Of a stretch of 64,000 nt of DNA, positions 35,138 through 44,645 are shown one piece after another. A program made the translations under genes and the position numbers. Every line of letters starts with the position of its first letter. Position 1 is the first letter of the stretch. Below the pieces are notes generated by a model, which ran no database searches, was not told the origin of the DNA, and saw only the letters and a program-made list of their open reading frames with translations. The DNA is from Marinobacter zhejiangensis (lineage in GTDB: Bacteria; Pseudomonadota; Gammaproteobacteria; Pseudomonadales; Oleiphilaceae). Where the stretch lies: contig NZ_FOUE01000002.1 of NCBI RefSeq assembly GCF_900114775.1, forward strand, positions 186,001-250,000. Reading direction: 5' to 3'.

Positions 35138-35887
35138 TCAGACTGTGGCGCCAGAGGCCATTCGTTGCTTGCGGTAGATCCCGCAAGTACCGCAATAGCC
35201 TCCATCTGGCAGCCGGTATTTCTGGCAGCACCCCCGGCGTTGGGGAATGGCACATGGGGTGGGACCAGCGTTGAATGGAATCCAGTTGATGAAACGCCGG
35301 GCATCACAGTCAAATCGGGATAGCCAGCGGCTGGCCTCGTCGCACAGACTCTCGGGCGGGGCACAGTCGTACAGTGCCGAATAGGGGGCGCAGAGCCCCA
35401 GCCCGGAGCTGCTCCAGTAGGCCCCGGCGCTGACGCCCAATGCTGTGCGAAACGTCGGGTACCACTGGTTGACCAGCGTCGTGACCTGCCTGATGTATGT
35501 GCTGGCGGACACCTTGGGGCCGCCACCACAGCGATGCCAGCGGCCTGACGCCTGGTTAGGGTCAAACCACAGCTCCCTGGGGTCTGGCAGGTCGCTTTCA
35601 CCGGTGAGGAATAATGTGGTTGTCAGCGGGCCGAGGATGTCCAGCGCCAGGTTCTGATGAATGACCGAGGCCAGCACCCGCCGTTCGACCTGGCGAGCCT
35701 CGGCGGGCACTTCAAGCTGCCGGGCAAACCACTCGGGATTGTCGAGCACGTCTGCCAGGAATATGGCACCTTCGGACGGCGCGGCAGCCCGGGCGGGCAA
35801 AGTGGCCAGGAGTTGTTCGGGCGTTTTTCCGGCCAGCGCCAGCAGCTCCGGGTAGGCGGCCAGCGAATCAGGCTCATGCCTTACCAT
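35138..35887 (-). CDS. fhuF: siderophore-iron reductase FhuF-like
   Basis: A 249-residue cytoplasmic protein. The C-terminus carries C-C-x10-C-x2-C (GCCQKYRLPDGGYCGTC), the unusual [2Fe-2S] ligand set that defines FhuF. The enzyme reduces ferric iron in imported siderophores so that it can be released. It overlaps the end of the fused permease by 14 nt and is the last gene of the fhuC-fhuD-fhuB-fhuF operon, so it should be made whenever the importer is. Confidence 0.93.
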   Translation of the reverse strand: MVRHEPDSLAAYPELLALAGKTPEQLLATLPARAAAPSEGAIFLADVLDNPEWFARQLEVPAEARQVERRVLASVIHQNLALDILGPLTTTLFLTGESDLPDPRELWFDPNQASGRWHRCGGGPKVSASTYIRQVTTLVNQWYPTFRTALGVSAGAYWSSSGLGLCAPYSALYDCAPPESLCDEASRWLSRFDCDARRFINWIPFNAGPTPCAIPQRRGCCQKYRLPDGGYCGTCGIYRKQRMASGATV

Positions 35888-37895
35888 GGCGGCTTAACCC
35901 CCAGAAGAAATACAAACCACCAACCAGGGCCGCGAGAATGCCGGCCGGTAACTGGTTGGGGAACAGGATCACCCGTGACAAATAGTCTGCCGCTGCCAGC
36001 AGGGTGGCACCGACCAGGGCGGCCAGGAGCAACTGACGGGCAACGGTTTGTTGCCCGAGCATGCGGGCCAGGTGAGGCGCCATCAGGCCGACAAAACTGA
36101 GTGGCCCAATGATGATGGTGGCGGCGGACGTCAGCAGGGCGGCCAGTAGTAGGAGCACAGCCCTTGCCAGGGGGACTCGGACACCGAGGGCCTGGGCCGT
36201 CGCCCCTCCCAGTGGTAACACAGTCAGCAGCCGCGAACAGAGCAGCGCGGTTGCCAGCAGGATGATGCCAATAAGCGCCAGAGCCCAGGCTTCGGAACCT
36301 GTGACCAGCCAGGTTGAGCCAGACAACCAGTTCAGCAACTTCATGGCCTCGGTGTCGCCTTTGGACAGCACCAGGCGAATGCCGGCATCCATAAAGACAT
36401 AGATGGCGACCCCACCCAACAGCAGATGATGGCCGGAGAACCGGTGACGGCGGGACAGCAGGAACAGCAGCATGAGTACAACGGCTGCTCCCGCTGCTCC
36501 AGCGATTAATTGCCCGCCTCGCCCGGCGCTGATGCCCAGCAGGCTCAACGCCACCATGGCCAGGGCAGCACCGCCACTGATGCCGAGCAGCTCTGGGCTG
36601 GCCATGACATTTCCGGTCAGGCGCTGAATCAGGGTGCCGGCCCCACCGAGGATCATGCCTGCTAATAGCGCCGCGACCAGCCGCGGGCCTCGCCATTGCC
36701 AGGCGTTGGCCCACTCGGACGGCGGTGTCCACTGCCAACCTGCAAGGCTTGGTGACCAGGCGAGGGAAAGCGTGGTGACGATTGCCAGCAGCATCAGGGT
36801 GATCAACATGGGCGGCCACAGGGAGCGCCGTGAACGGGCAAAGGAGGCGGGGTTGCTGGTGAGGTTGCTGGTATGGGTTGGTGCTTGGTGGTCATTGCGC
36901 AGGCCCCGCAGGGCGAGCAGCAGGATTGGCCCGCCAATCAGCGCCGTGGTGGTGCCGGTGGGGATCAGTGAGCCGCCAATCCACTGGGTGGCGAGTTGGG
37001 CAAGGGCATCTGCCAGCAGCAGCACGCCAGCACCGATCAGTGTGCTCCAGAACAGCTGTTGCTGAAGGGTTCGAGCCCCGAGCAGACGCGCCAGTGCGGG
37101 GGCTGCCAGTCCGATGAAGGCGACCACGCCAACCCGGCTCACCACGCAGGCCGTCATCAGGATCACCAGTAACAGTGCGAGCAGGCGCAATGCCGTTACC
37201 CGCGCTCCCAGTGCTCGAGCCCTGCCGGCCCCGAGCTGCAGCAGCTGCAGCGGACGCATCAGCAGGATCATGCCAATGGTGAGCACAACGACCCGCGGCC
37301 ACAGAGCCTGGAACTGGGACCAGTCATTCTGGACCAGGGAGCCGGCGCCCCAGATGAACAGGTGCCCCAGAAACTCTCCGTTCAGTAGCAGCAGTGCATA
37401 GTTGATGGCGCCGAGCACAAAGCTCACCACCATGCCGGCGAGAATGACCGTGACCGGAGAGAAGCCCAGGCGCCACGTCAGGGCAATAACCAGACCGGTC
37501 CCAAGCAGCCCCCCGGCCACCGCTGTCAGGTCCGGGCTGAACACCAGCAGGCCGGGGATATGAAGCGAAGCAATGGCAATGGCCAGTTGTGCGCCGGATT
37601 CCACGCCGAGGGTGGTCGGGGAGGCCAGCGGGTTGCGCAGCACCTGTTGCAGCACAGCCCCTGCAAGGCCAAGCCCCGAGCCAATCAGCACTGCCATGGC
37701 GACCCGGGGGGCCCAGCTGTAGTGCACCATGATCTGGTCAAACTGGCTGGTGTCCGGGGCGGCAGATGCCGTCACCAGCGTAATCAGCGACATTTTGTCG
37801 AGCCAGGGCCAGGACACGGCCACCAGACCAAGTGTCCAGATCAACAGGGTGCTGGCCGGTAGCTTCGGGGTTGGCGCTGTGGTGTCAGCGGACAT
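35874..37895 (-). CDS. fhuB: iron-siderophore ABC transporter permease, fused double FecCD domain
   Basis: A 673-residue integral inner-membrane protein made of two FecCD-type halves (about 1-335 and 345-670), each with about ten helices. The coupling motifs GLAAPALARLLG and GLMAPHLARMLG sit at equivalent places in the halves. Fusion of both permease halves in one chain is characteristic of FhuB. It forms the channel through which FhuD-bound siderophore passes, powered by FhuC. It overlaps fhuD by 11 nt and fhuF by 14 nt. Confidence 0.95.
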   Translation of the reverse strand: MSADTTAPTPKLPASTLLIWTLGLVAVSWPWLDKMSLITLVTASAAPDTSQFDQIMVHYSWAPRVAMAVLIGSGLGLAGAVLQQVLRNPLASPTTLGVESGAQLAIAIASLHIPGLLVFSPDLTAVAGGLLGTGLVIALTWRLGFSPVTVILAGMVVSFVLGAINYALLLLNGEFLGHLFIWGAGSLVQNDWSQFQALWPRVVVLTIGMILLMRPLQLLQLGAGRARALGARVTALRLLALLLVILMTACVVSRVGVVAFIGLAAPALARLLGARTLQQQLFWSTLIGAGVLLLADALAQLATQWIGGSLIPTGTTTALIGGPILLLALRGLRNDHQAPTHTSNLTSNPASFARSRRSLWPPMLITLMLLAIVTTLSLAWSPSLAGWQWTPPSEWANAWQWRGPRLVAALLAGMILGGAGTLIQRLTGNVMASPELLGISGGAALAMVALSLLGISAGRGGQLIAGAAGAAVVLMLLFLLSRRHRFSGHHLLLGGVAIYVFMDAGIRLVLSKGDTEAMKLLNWLSGSTWLVTGSEAWALALIGIILLATALLCSRLLTVLPLGGATAQALGVRVPLARAVLLLLAALLTSAATIIIGPLSFVGLMAPHLARMLGQQTVARQLLLAALVGATLLAAADYLSRVILFPNQLPAGILAALVGGLYFFWGLSRHGKA

Positions 37896-38844
37896 TGTCG
37901 CTACCGCCTTGTAGCAAGGCCTGGGTCAGCAGGTCGCTGAATCGGCGAATGGCATTGACTCCGCCAAAGGTCCAGACCGGGTCGATCTGGTAGACCTCGC
38001 GGTCTGCCACCGCTGGCAGGTGTCGCCAAAACGGGCTCTGGGCCAACTGCTCCCTGAGCCCCGGAAGCGTGGGAGAAATTACCACCAGACGGGTGTTATC
38101 CAGTGGTGCGATGCTTTCCAGGCCAACCAGTGAAAAGCCCCAGAAGTTACCGTCGGCGGGCCAGCCATTGTCCAGTCCCAATCCGTCGAGGCCGGCCTGG
38201 AGCAAGCCGTTGCTGGCGTTGATGCGAACATGGCGGTCATCCATAAACCCCACCACGGCTATGGCTTTGTCATTGAGGCCGTTGGCTGCCAGCAGGGCAC
38301 GGTTGGCGCTCAGGTCGGCATCGATTTCCGCCAGCACTTCACGGGCCCTGTCTGCCCGCCCCAGCATTTCACCAAGGGTGAGAAACATTGCTCTGGCTTG
38401 ATCAGGCGGGCTGACCGCTTTGTCGTAGACACTGAGGACGTAGGTGGGTGCTATGGACCGGATCTGCTCGTAGGCGGGGGCCAACTGGCCGCTGGTCACG
38501 ATCAAATCTGGTGCCAACTCGCTGATGGCTTCCAGGCTGGGTGCGCTACGTGCGCCGACGTTGGCGATGCCGTCCGGCAGTGGCGGGTCCTGGACCCAGA
38601 CCGGGTAATAATCCCGGTCGGCCATGCCAACCGGGGTGACCCCCAGTAATAGCAAGGCTTCGGTTGCCGCCCAGTTGAGAGAGACCACGCGCTGGGGAAC
38701 TTCCTCCAGACGCAGGGTGCCGCGCTCGTGTTGCCAGCTGGCGGCCTGGGCACTGGAGCCAACAAGCAACAGCAGGGTCAGCAGCGGCAGGAGCGTTACC
38801 GAACGGAAGGCGGAGCCGATACATGGGCGTTGGTCAGTGGACAT
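37885..38844 (-). CDS. fhuD: siderophore-binding periplasmic protein FhuD-like
   Basis: A 319-residue substrate-binding protein from ATG 38844; a longer in-frame start at 38895 lies inside fhuC. A signal peptide ends near SSAQAASW. The class III binding-protein fold is recognisable from VVSLNWAATEALLLLGVTPVG and PPLPDGIANVGARSAPSLEAISELAPDLI, which follow E. coli FhuD closely. It hands hydroxamate-type siderophores to FhuB, although the exact ligand cannot be read. Its start overlaps the fhuC stop by 11 nt. Confidence 0.92.
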   Translation of the reverse strand: MSTDQRPCIGSAFRSVTLLPLLTLLLLVGSSAQAASWQHERGTLRLEEVPQRVVSLNWAATEALLLLGVTPVGMADRDYYPVWVQDPPLPDGIANVGARSAPSLEAISELAPDLIVTSGQLAPAYEQIRSIAPTYVLSVYDKAVSPPDQARAMFLTLGEMLGRADRAREVLAEIDADLSANRALLAANGLNDKAIAVVGFMDDRHVRINASNGLLQAGLDGLGLDNGWPADGNFWGFSLVGLESIAPLDNTRLVVISPTLPGLREQLAQSPFWRHLPAVADREVYQIDPVWTFGGVNAIRRFSDLLTQALLQGGSDNVR

Positions 38845-39607
38845 AGGACACCCAATGGCCGGGTGCCCGCTCCATGACGCCCATGGGAACGCCATAGATG
38901 GATTCCAGGGTAGGGCTGTTCATGGTTTCGTGGGGGGAGCCGTCGGCGGTCAGAGTTCCGGCTTTCAGGGCGACCAGGCGGTCGCAGAAGCGGGCGGCCA
39001 AGTCTACATCGTGGAGCACCATGATGACGGTGAGGCCCCGTTTCCGGGCCAGCGAACGGATCAGTCGGAGCGTTTCTACCTGGTGCAGGACATCCAGCGC
39101 CGAAATCGGCTCGTCAAGCAGCAGGCAGCGGGTTTGTTGGGCCAGCAGCAGGGCGATCCAGGCTCGTTGGCGCTCTCCACCGGAAAGCGTGTCGACGCTG
39201 CGATGGCTGAATGAGCCGAGGCCGGTGTCGTCGATCGCCTGATCGATGATCCGGTGGTCATCCGGCTGGTAGCGCCCAAGGGGGCCTTTCCAGGGATACC
39301 GGCCCAGGGCAACCAGCTCCCGAACAGTCAGCCCGTCCGTTGCCGGCGGGTGCTGGGGCATGTAGCCAACCTGGCGGGCAAAATCCCGTTGACCGATCTG
39401 GCTAAACGGGGTGCCATTGAGGCTAAGCGTGCCGCCTTTGGGTGAAAGCTGGCGGGCCAGGGCTTTGAGCAGGGTGGATTTGCCTGAGCCATTATGGCCG
39501 AGCAGAGCGGTTACCTCACCGTTGGCGAAGTCCAGGGTGATGTTCCGGAGAATCTCCGTGCCACCAACAGCGACCCCGAGACTCTGGATATTGAAGAAAG
39601 CCGACAT
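38834..39607 (-). CDS. fhuC: iron-siderophore ABC transporter ATPase FhuC-like
   Basis: A 257-residue ABC ATPase: Walker A GHNGSGKST (about 38-46), Q loop MPQHPP, signature LSGGERQR, Walker B CLLLDEPISALD and the switch histidine in VLHDVDLAA. GGAA lies 5 nt before ATG 39607; the frame is open further upstream to 39670 without a ribosome site. It is the first gene of the operon and energises FhuB. A Fur-box-like sequence lies about 80 bp upstream. Confidence 0.94.
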   Translation of the reverse strand: MSAFFNIQSLGVAVGGTEILRNITLDFANGEVTALLGHNGSGKSTLLKALARQLSPKGGTLSLNGTPFSQIGQRDFARQVGYMPQHPPATDGLTVRELVALGRYPWKGPLGRYQPDDHRIIDQAIDDTGLGSFSHRSVDTLSGGERQRAWIALLLAQQTRCLLLDEPISALDVLHQVETLRLIRSLARKRGLTVIMVLHDVDLAARFCDRLVALKAGTLTADGSPHETMNSPTLESIYGVPMGVMERAPGHWVSYVH

Positions 39608-39686
39608 GTGCGTTCCTGGAAGGGCGTCGATCGTTGTGAGGAGCCCAGCGATGGGCTCGTATGATGGCATGAAATATTAATAAAAA

Positions 39687-39705
39687 TGCGAACGATTATC
39701 AATAA
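39687..39705 (-). promoter_or_regulatory. Fur-box-like site upstream of fhuC
   Basis: On the minus strand the sequence reads TTATTGATAATCGTTCGCA, matching the GATAATCATT core of the Fur consensus at most positions. It lies 80 bp before the fhuC start in an AT-rich stretch suitable for a promoter. Iron-loaded Fur would silence the operon when iron is plentiful. Confidence 0.6.
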
Positions 39706-39812
39706 GCTTGATTTGGTTGTAGTCAGGGTATCGGGAGGGCTGGGGGAATGGCCGTTGTCCGCGTAGAATGCCAGCCTATCCTTTTGGAACAGATGAGCCG
39801 TCGCCTACGATC

Positions 39813-40580
39813 ATGCAACACCCGACACCCGCTAACCCATTAACCCTGCTCTACGAAGATCCGGCCCTGTTGGTGGTTCACAAGCCGGCGGGGTTACTGG
39901 TGCACCGCAGCCCGATCGATCGTCACGAAACCGAATTTGCCTTGCAGTACGCCCGGGCCATGAACGGTGGCCGGCATGTCTATCCGGTGCACCGCCTGGA
40001 TCGGCCGACCTCCGGGGTGCTGGTGTTTGCCCGTGACCGTGACAGCGCCCGAACGCTTGGGGTGGATATGATGGCGGGTGAGGTCGGCAAGACCTACCTG
40101 GCGATTGTTCGTGGCTGGCCACCCGCATCCGGTGTGATTGATTACCCACTTCGGGACGAGCCGGAAGACCGGCGGCTGAAAGGGCAGGAGCAGACGGTCA
40201 GGGATGCGTTGACGGAGCACCTGACACTGGCCACTACTGAGCTGGATGTTGCCATCGAAACCTACCCCACCAGCCGTTACGCCTTGGTACAGTTACACCC
40301 AAAAACCGGGCGCAAGCATCAGTTGCGGCGTCATATGAAACACATCAGCCATCCCATCATCGGCGATGCCAATCACGGCCGGGGCCGGCACAATCGTTAC
40401 TTTGCGGAGCGGTTTGGGCAGGGGCGGTTATTGCTGGCGGCGACCCGAATCGAGTTTCGTCACCCGGTAGGCGGTCAACCGGTGATTGTTGAGGCGCCGT
40501 TGGAAGAGAGCTTTCGCCAGGTTCTGGAGATTTTTCCGCAACCGGTTATCCAGTCGTTGTCCGGCGATGCGTTCAGCTAG
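39813..40580 (+). CDS. truC: tRNA pseudouridine(65) synthase
   Basis: A 255-residue RluA-family pseudouridine synthase, cytoplasmic. The catalytic aspartate is in HRLDRPTSGV (about residue 63). YPTSRYALVQLHPKTGRKHQLRRHM followed by HPIIGDANHG closely matches E. coli TruC. It isomerises uridine 65 in certain tRNAs. ATG 39813 gives the family's usual length; an in-frame ATG at 39768 adds 15 residues and has no better ribosome site. It ends with an 8-nt convergent overlap with the GGDEF-EAL gene. Confidence 0.9.
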   Translation: MQHPTPANPLTLLYEDPALLVVHKPAGLLVHRSPIDRHETEFALQYARAMNGGRHVYPVHRLDRPTSGVLVFARDRDSARTLGVDMMAGEVGKTYLAIVRGWPPASGVIDYPLRDEPEDRRLKGQEQTVRDALTEHLTLATTELDVAIETYPTSRYALVQLHPKTGRKHQLRRHMKHISHPIIGDANHGRGRHNRYFAERFGQGRLLLAATRIEFRHPVGGQPVIVEAPLEESFRQVLEIFPQPVIQSLSGDAFS

Positions 40581-42441
40581 TCGTAGCGACGAATTCGCTG
40601 ATCAGGGTGTTGAAATCCACGGGCTTGCTGTACAGAAAGCCCTGTACGTACTGGCATCCATGGATGCCAAGCCAGGTTTCGTGTTCCACTGATTCCACGC
40701 CTTCTGCAATCAGGGACAATCCCAGCCCCTTGGCCAGACCAATGATGGACAGGGTGATCGCGCAGTCATCCTCATCATTGGGGATGTCGCGAATAAACGA
40801 GCGGTCGATCTTCAGCTTGGAGAAGGGCATGGCTTTCAGCCGGGAGAGGGACGAGTACCCGGTTCCGAAGTCATCAATCGCAAGTTCAGAGCCCAAAGCG
40901 ACAATGCGGTTCAGGTTCTGACTCACCAGCTTTGAGTCGCCCTGAATGGCGTCCTCGGTGACTTCAAAGTGCAGAGTACTCTGCGGTACCGAGTAGGCCT
41001 GACAGGTTTTGGCGATGCGGTCGGGAAGGTCCGGGTCGAGTACCTGCTCGGATGCCAGGTTAACACTGATGTACGGCAGCTCTATGCCCTGTTTCCGGGC
41101 TTGCTGAATATGGCGACAAACTTCACGCAGCACTGACTCCCCCAGCGCGTTCATCAGGCCCGCACTGCGTGCGATCTCCAGAAATTCGATGGGGGACATC
41201 ATGCCACGGCTTGGGTGCTGCCAGCGAACCAGGGCTTCCGCGCCGACCAGAGTCTTGGTCCGGGTATCAAAAATCGGTTGGTAGTGCACGCTCAGGTGAT
41301 CCCGGAGAATCGCATCGCGGAGCTCTCGTTCCATTGCAAAACGGGATCTCGCTGTGGCCCGTATTGAAGTATTAAAGCGGTGGGCCTGCCCCTGCCCCTG
41401 CCCCTGTTTCTTGGCGTAGTACATGGCGGCTTCCGCGTTGCGCAACAGACTTTCTGCATCTTCGCCATCGTCCGGGTAGCGGCAGATGCCAATGCTGGCG
41501 CTGATGATCAACTGGTGGCCATGGACGTCAATGGGCTGGCTGGTTAGGGACTGGATGGTCTGAACCAGGTCGTCCAGTTGTAGCTCCTGCCCCTGGTCCT
41601 CAACCAGCAGGGCAAATTCGTCCCCGCCAATTCGGGCGAGCAAATCGGCCTGGTTGATCGGCAGTGTGCTCAAGCGTCGACCGGTCTCGGCAATGACTTG
41701 ATCACCGATGTCGGGGCCTAGCCCGTCGTTAATGACCTTGAGCCGGTCCAGGTCGATCCAGAGCAGCAGGAAGTCGCCGCCGCCCTTGCGCAGTGCCCGG
41801 CTGATTCGGTAACCCAGACGCTCACGGAGGGAGTAGAGATTGGCAAGGCCGGTCAGGCTGTCGTAGTGGGTCAGGTAGTCGAGTTTGCGTTTCGATTCGA
41901 GCCAGGCTTCGTGGGTATTGATCAGGCTGACGGTATCAGCCACCGCCACCACGAAGGATAGCTCCGGCAGTGTCCATTTGCGAGGGGTCGTGGACTCCAG
42001 GCATACCACGCCGCTTGGACGGGCGCCGTCAAAGACGGGTGCGTCGAGCAGGGAATAGATTCCCAGGGGGGTAAGGTAACCCTCGTTGAAAGAGCGGGTG
42101 CGGGGGTCGTTCCGAGCGTCTGGCACGTCGATGAGCCGGGCCAGGCCAAGGGCCTGGAAGTACGTCGGGTGGTCACGGCGATGCAGCGTCAGTGGTGGCG
42201 TATCACCGCCTGGATCTATAACCGTTTCGATCTGGGGACTGCTATGAAGGTATTCGCAGGTAATGCGGTCGGCGCCGTGGCTTTTTTTCCAGATGCTGAC
42301 CCGTTCGGTGTCGAGTGCCTGGGCACACAGTTCGGTTAGGGCCGCCAGTTTTTGATCCCGTGGCTCGTTGATGAACTGCGGGTTATGACTGAGTTTCATC
42401 AGCTTTTCGTGAAAACTGGTAAACAGGTAGCTGTCAGTCAT
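40573..42441 (-). CDS. GAF-GGDEF-EAL cyclic-di-GMP protein
   Basis: A 622-residue cytoplasmic protein: GAF-like sensor (about 20-180), GGDEF domain with an intact RIGGDEF signature (272-276), and EAL domain with EALVRWQHP (about 401) and later DDFGTGYSSL and EGVE. Both catalytic motifs are intact, so it could make or break cyclic-di-GMP. Bifunctional proteins of this type are usually dominated by one activity. A perfect hexanucleotide repeat near 41385-41406 encodes Gly-Gln repeats between the two domains. Transcribed alone. Confidence 0.93.
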   Translation of the reverse strand: MTDSYLFTSFHEKLMKLSHNPQFINEPRDQKLAALTELCAQALDTERVSIWKKSHGADRITCEYLHSSPQIETVIDPGGDTPPLTLHRRDHPTYFQALGLARLIDVPDARNDPRTRSFNEGYLTPLGIYSLLDAPVFDGARPSGVVCLESTTPRKWTLPELSFVVAVADTVSLINTHEAWLESKRKLDYLTHYDSLTGLANLYSLRERLGYRISRALRKGGGDFLLLWIDLDRLKVINDGLGPDIGDQVIAETGRRLSTLPINQADLLARIGGDEFALLVEDQGQELQLDDLVQTIQSLTSQPIDVHGHQLIISASIGICRYPDDGEDAESLLRNAEAAMYYAKKQGQGQGQAHRFNTSIRATARSRFAMERELRDAILRDHLSVHYQPIFDTRTKTLVGAEALVRWQHPSRGMMSPIEFLEIARSAGLMNALGESVLREVCRHIQQARKQGIELPYISVNLASEQVLDPDLPDRIAKTCQAYSVPQSTLHFEVTEDAIQGDSKLVSQNLNRIVALGSELAIDDFGTGYSSLSRLKAMPFSKLKIDRSFIRDIPNDEDDCAITLSIIGLAKGLGLSLIAEGVESVEHETWLGIHGCQYVQGFLYSKPVDFNTLISEFVATTS

Positions 42442-42752
42442 CTGATTAACGAAAGCTCCGTTTTCTGATTATCTGGCTCAATGCCGATCCAACAACCCCA
42501 GGCTGAACTTGCTAATGATGGCAATGTACTGCCCCACTGTCCAATTTCCCAGCCGGGGGGATGGTGTGCCAGTTTTACTGTGTAGAGTTTTGTATCGGTG
42601 ATCAGATTTTTGTCTCTGGCTAAAGCGCGGCGCAGTAAGTTACTTCATACTCAGAAGTACCCAGGGAGTGTTGTGTGATACCCATGAATTGATAGACCGG
42701 TATTGCCCAACGGCTCCCGCCAATAAAAAAAGAAGCGCAGGTTGGATTAGGC
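42442..42752. other. gene-free divergent intergenic region
   Basis: About 310 nt between two divergent cyclic-di-GMP genes. It must contain both promoters. I see no hairpin, repeat or small gene that I can support; an AAAAAAGAAG stretch lies close to the downstream start. Confidence 0.4.
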
Positions 42753-44633
42753 GTGAGTGTTATTCAGAGAGTACTACTGGTACTGGTTGGGTTGCTGTGC
42801 TCAGTTGGTGTTCATTCGACCCCCCTGGTCTGGCAGGTTCATAGCCAGAGCGTGGAGGCGGCGCCATTTGTCGATTACCTACAGGAACCGGTTGAAGGGC
42901 TCGATTTTGAGCAGGTTCGGGACCTGGCAGAGTCGCGCTGGACGCGCAATGGGGCCGGCAACCTGAGTTTCGGCTATGGCGAAGAGGCCTACTGGTTCCG
43001 CCTGACCATCAAGCCCCAGGCCAGCCGCACCTCTTCGGTGCTGCTGGAGTTGGCATACCCGGTGCTGGATAAAGTGGATGTGTATGTGCAGGCTCATGGT
43101 GAGCTGGCGCAGACGCTGCGTCTGGGAGATAAGCTGCCGTTTTATGATCGCCCCATCGAGCACCGTAACTTTCTGGTGCCGTTGACGCTGGAGGCGGGCA
43201 CCCCGGTGACCGTCTTCCTGAGGGTAGAGACCAGCAGTTCCATGCAGGTTCCGATCATGGTCTGGGACGAAGAGGCATTCTACGTTGCGGACCAGTCCGG
43301 CAGCATTTCCGAAGGCATCTACTTCGGCATCTTTCTGGCGATGATTCTGTATAACCTGTTTGTGTATCTGGCGACAGGGGAGCGGAGCTTCCTCTATTAC
43401 GTCGCCTACATCACCTCCCTGCCGTTGTTCCTGGCGAGTCTTACCGGGCTGTCATTCCAGTACCTGTGGCCCGAGGCCACCTGGTGGAACGATCAGGCCA
43501 TTGTGGTGTTCCTGAATCTGGTGGCCGCGTTCGGGGGGATTTTCAGTATGCGCTTTCTCAATGTATTGCCCACCAACCACCCCCGTCTCAGCCAGATGAT
43601 GGTGCTCGGTGTGACGACCGCCTTCGTGCTGGCAGTGGCCGGCCTCATGGTGCCTTACCACCTGTTGATCATGCCCACGATCGTGGTGGCTGCAACGGGT
43701 TGTGTGGTCTTGCTTTCCCTCACCGTATATCGCTGGCTGCTCAATGAGCCGATGGCCCGCTATTACGCGGTGGCCTGGGCGCTGATGCTGTTTGGCGGCA
43801 TTGTGTTGGCGCTGAGTAAGTTCACCATGTTGCCGCGAAACCTGGTGACTGAGTATGCCACCCAGTTGGGTTCTGCCCTAGGCGTTATCCTGTTGTCGAT
43901 GGCACTGGCAAACCGTCTGAGCAAGGAGAAACAGTTGGCATTCCTGGCCCAGCAGCGATTGCTGCAGGAGGAACGCAAAGTTCGTCTGGCCCAGGAAAAG
44001 TCACTGGTTCTGCAGCAGGATGCCAATGCCAGACTCGAAGAGCGGGTTCAGGAACGGACCCGGGACTTGGAGAAGCTGAATGCCCAACTACTGGAGCTCA
44101 GCGCGACGGATGCACTGACAGGGCTGAAAAACCGGGCGCATTTTGATGACAGTTTCCAGACCGCCTGTGTCAGGGCTTACCGCTTCGAGCAGCCGCTGTC
44201 CCTGCTGCTGGTGGATGTGGATCACTTCAAGCAGTTTAATGACACCTATGGCCATACCGTGGGGGACGACTGCCTGCGGATGGTGGCTGACACCATCCGG
44301 CAGGTGGTGACCCGGCCTCAGGATTTGGCCGCCCGTTATGGTGGCGAGGAGTTTGTGGTGTTGCTTCCCGACACGCCGGAGGAAGGGGCCATTCGAGTGG
44401 CGGAGAAAATCCGCACGGCCGTTGAGCGGATGGAATTCCGGATATCCGAGCAGGTGATTGGGGTAACGGTGAGCGTTGGTGTGGCAGCCCGGGTTCCTGA
44501 CCAGGCCGAGCAGACCAAAGAGCTGTTCGAGCTGGCGGATATTGCGCTGTACCAGGCAAAAGGGCAGGGGCGAAACCGGGTCATTGGCTATACCGAGCAT
44601 GCCCAGAATGCCGCTACCGAACAGACGCCCTGA
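42753..44633 (+). CDS. 7TMR-DISM diguanylate cyclase
   Basis: A 626-residue membrane protein starting at GTG 42753 with AGG upstream. A signal peptide (1-22) leads to a periplasmic 7TMR-DISMED2 carbohydrate-binding-like sensor (about 35-165), seven membrane helices (about 185-385), a coiled coil (about 390-440) and a GGDEF domain with GGEEF at 530-534. No RxxD inhibitory site stands directly before it. It should synthesise cyclic-di-GMP from GTP in response to an external ligand that is unknown. Confidence 0.93.
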   Translation: MSVIQRVLLVLVGLLCSVGVHSTPLVWQVHSQSVEAAPFVDYLQEPVEGLDFEQVRDLAESRWTRNGAGNLSFGYGEEAYWFRLTIKPQASRTSSVLLELAYPVLDKVDVYVQAHGELAQTLRLGDKLPFYDRPIEHRNFLVPLTLEAGTPVTVFLRVETSSSMQVPIMVWDEEAFYVADQSGSISEGIYFGIFLAMILYNLFVYLATGERSFLYYVAYITSLPLFLASLTGLSFQYLWPEATWWNDQAIVVFLNLVAAFGGIFSMRFLNVLPTNHPRLSQMMVLGVTTAFVLAVAGLMVPYHLLIMPTIVVAATGCVVLLSLTVYRWLLNEPMARYYAVAWALMLFGGIVLALSKFTMLPRNLVTEYATQLGSALGVILLSMALANRLSKEKQLAFLAQQRLLQEERKVRLAQEKSLVLQQDANARLEERVQERTRDLEKLNAQLLELSATDALTGLKNRAHFDDSFQTACVRAYRFEQPLSLLLVDVDHFKQFNDTYGHTVGDDCLRMVADTIRQVVTRPQDLAARYGGEEFVVLLPDTPEEGAIRVAEKIRTAVERMEFRISEQVIGVTVSVGVAARVPDQAEQTKELFELADIALYQAKGQGRNRVIGYTEHAQNAATEQTP

Positions 44634-44645
44634 GGTTTGCTGACC

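Noticed and set aside
35083-35601. 172-codon minus-strand frame overlapping fhuF
   Set aside because: It lies out of frame within fhuF, whose iron-sulfur motif is intact.
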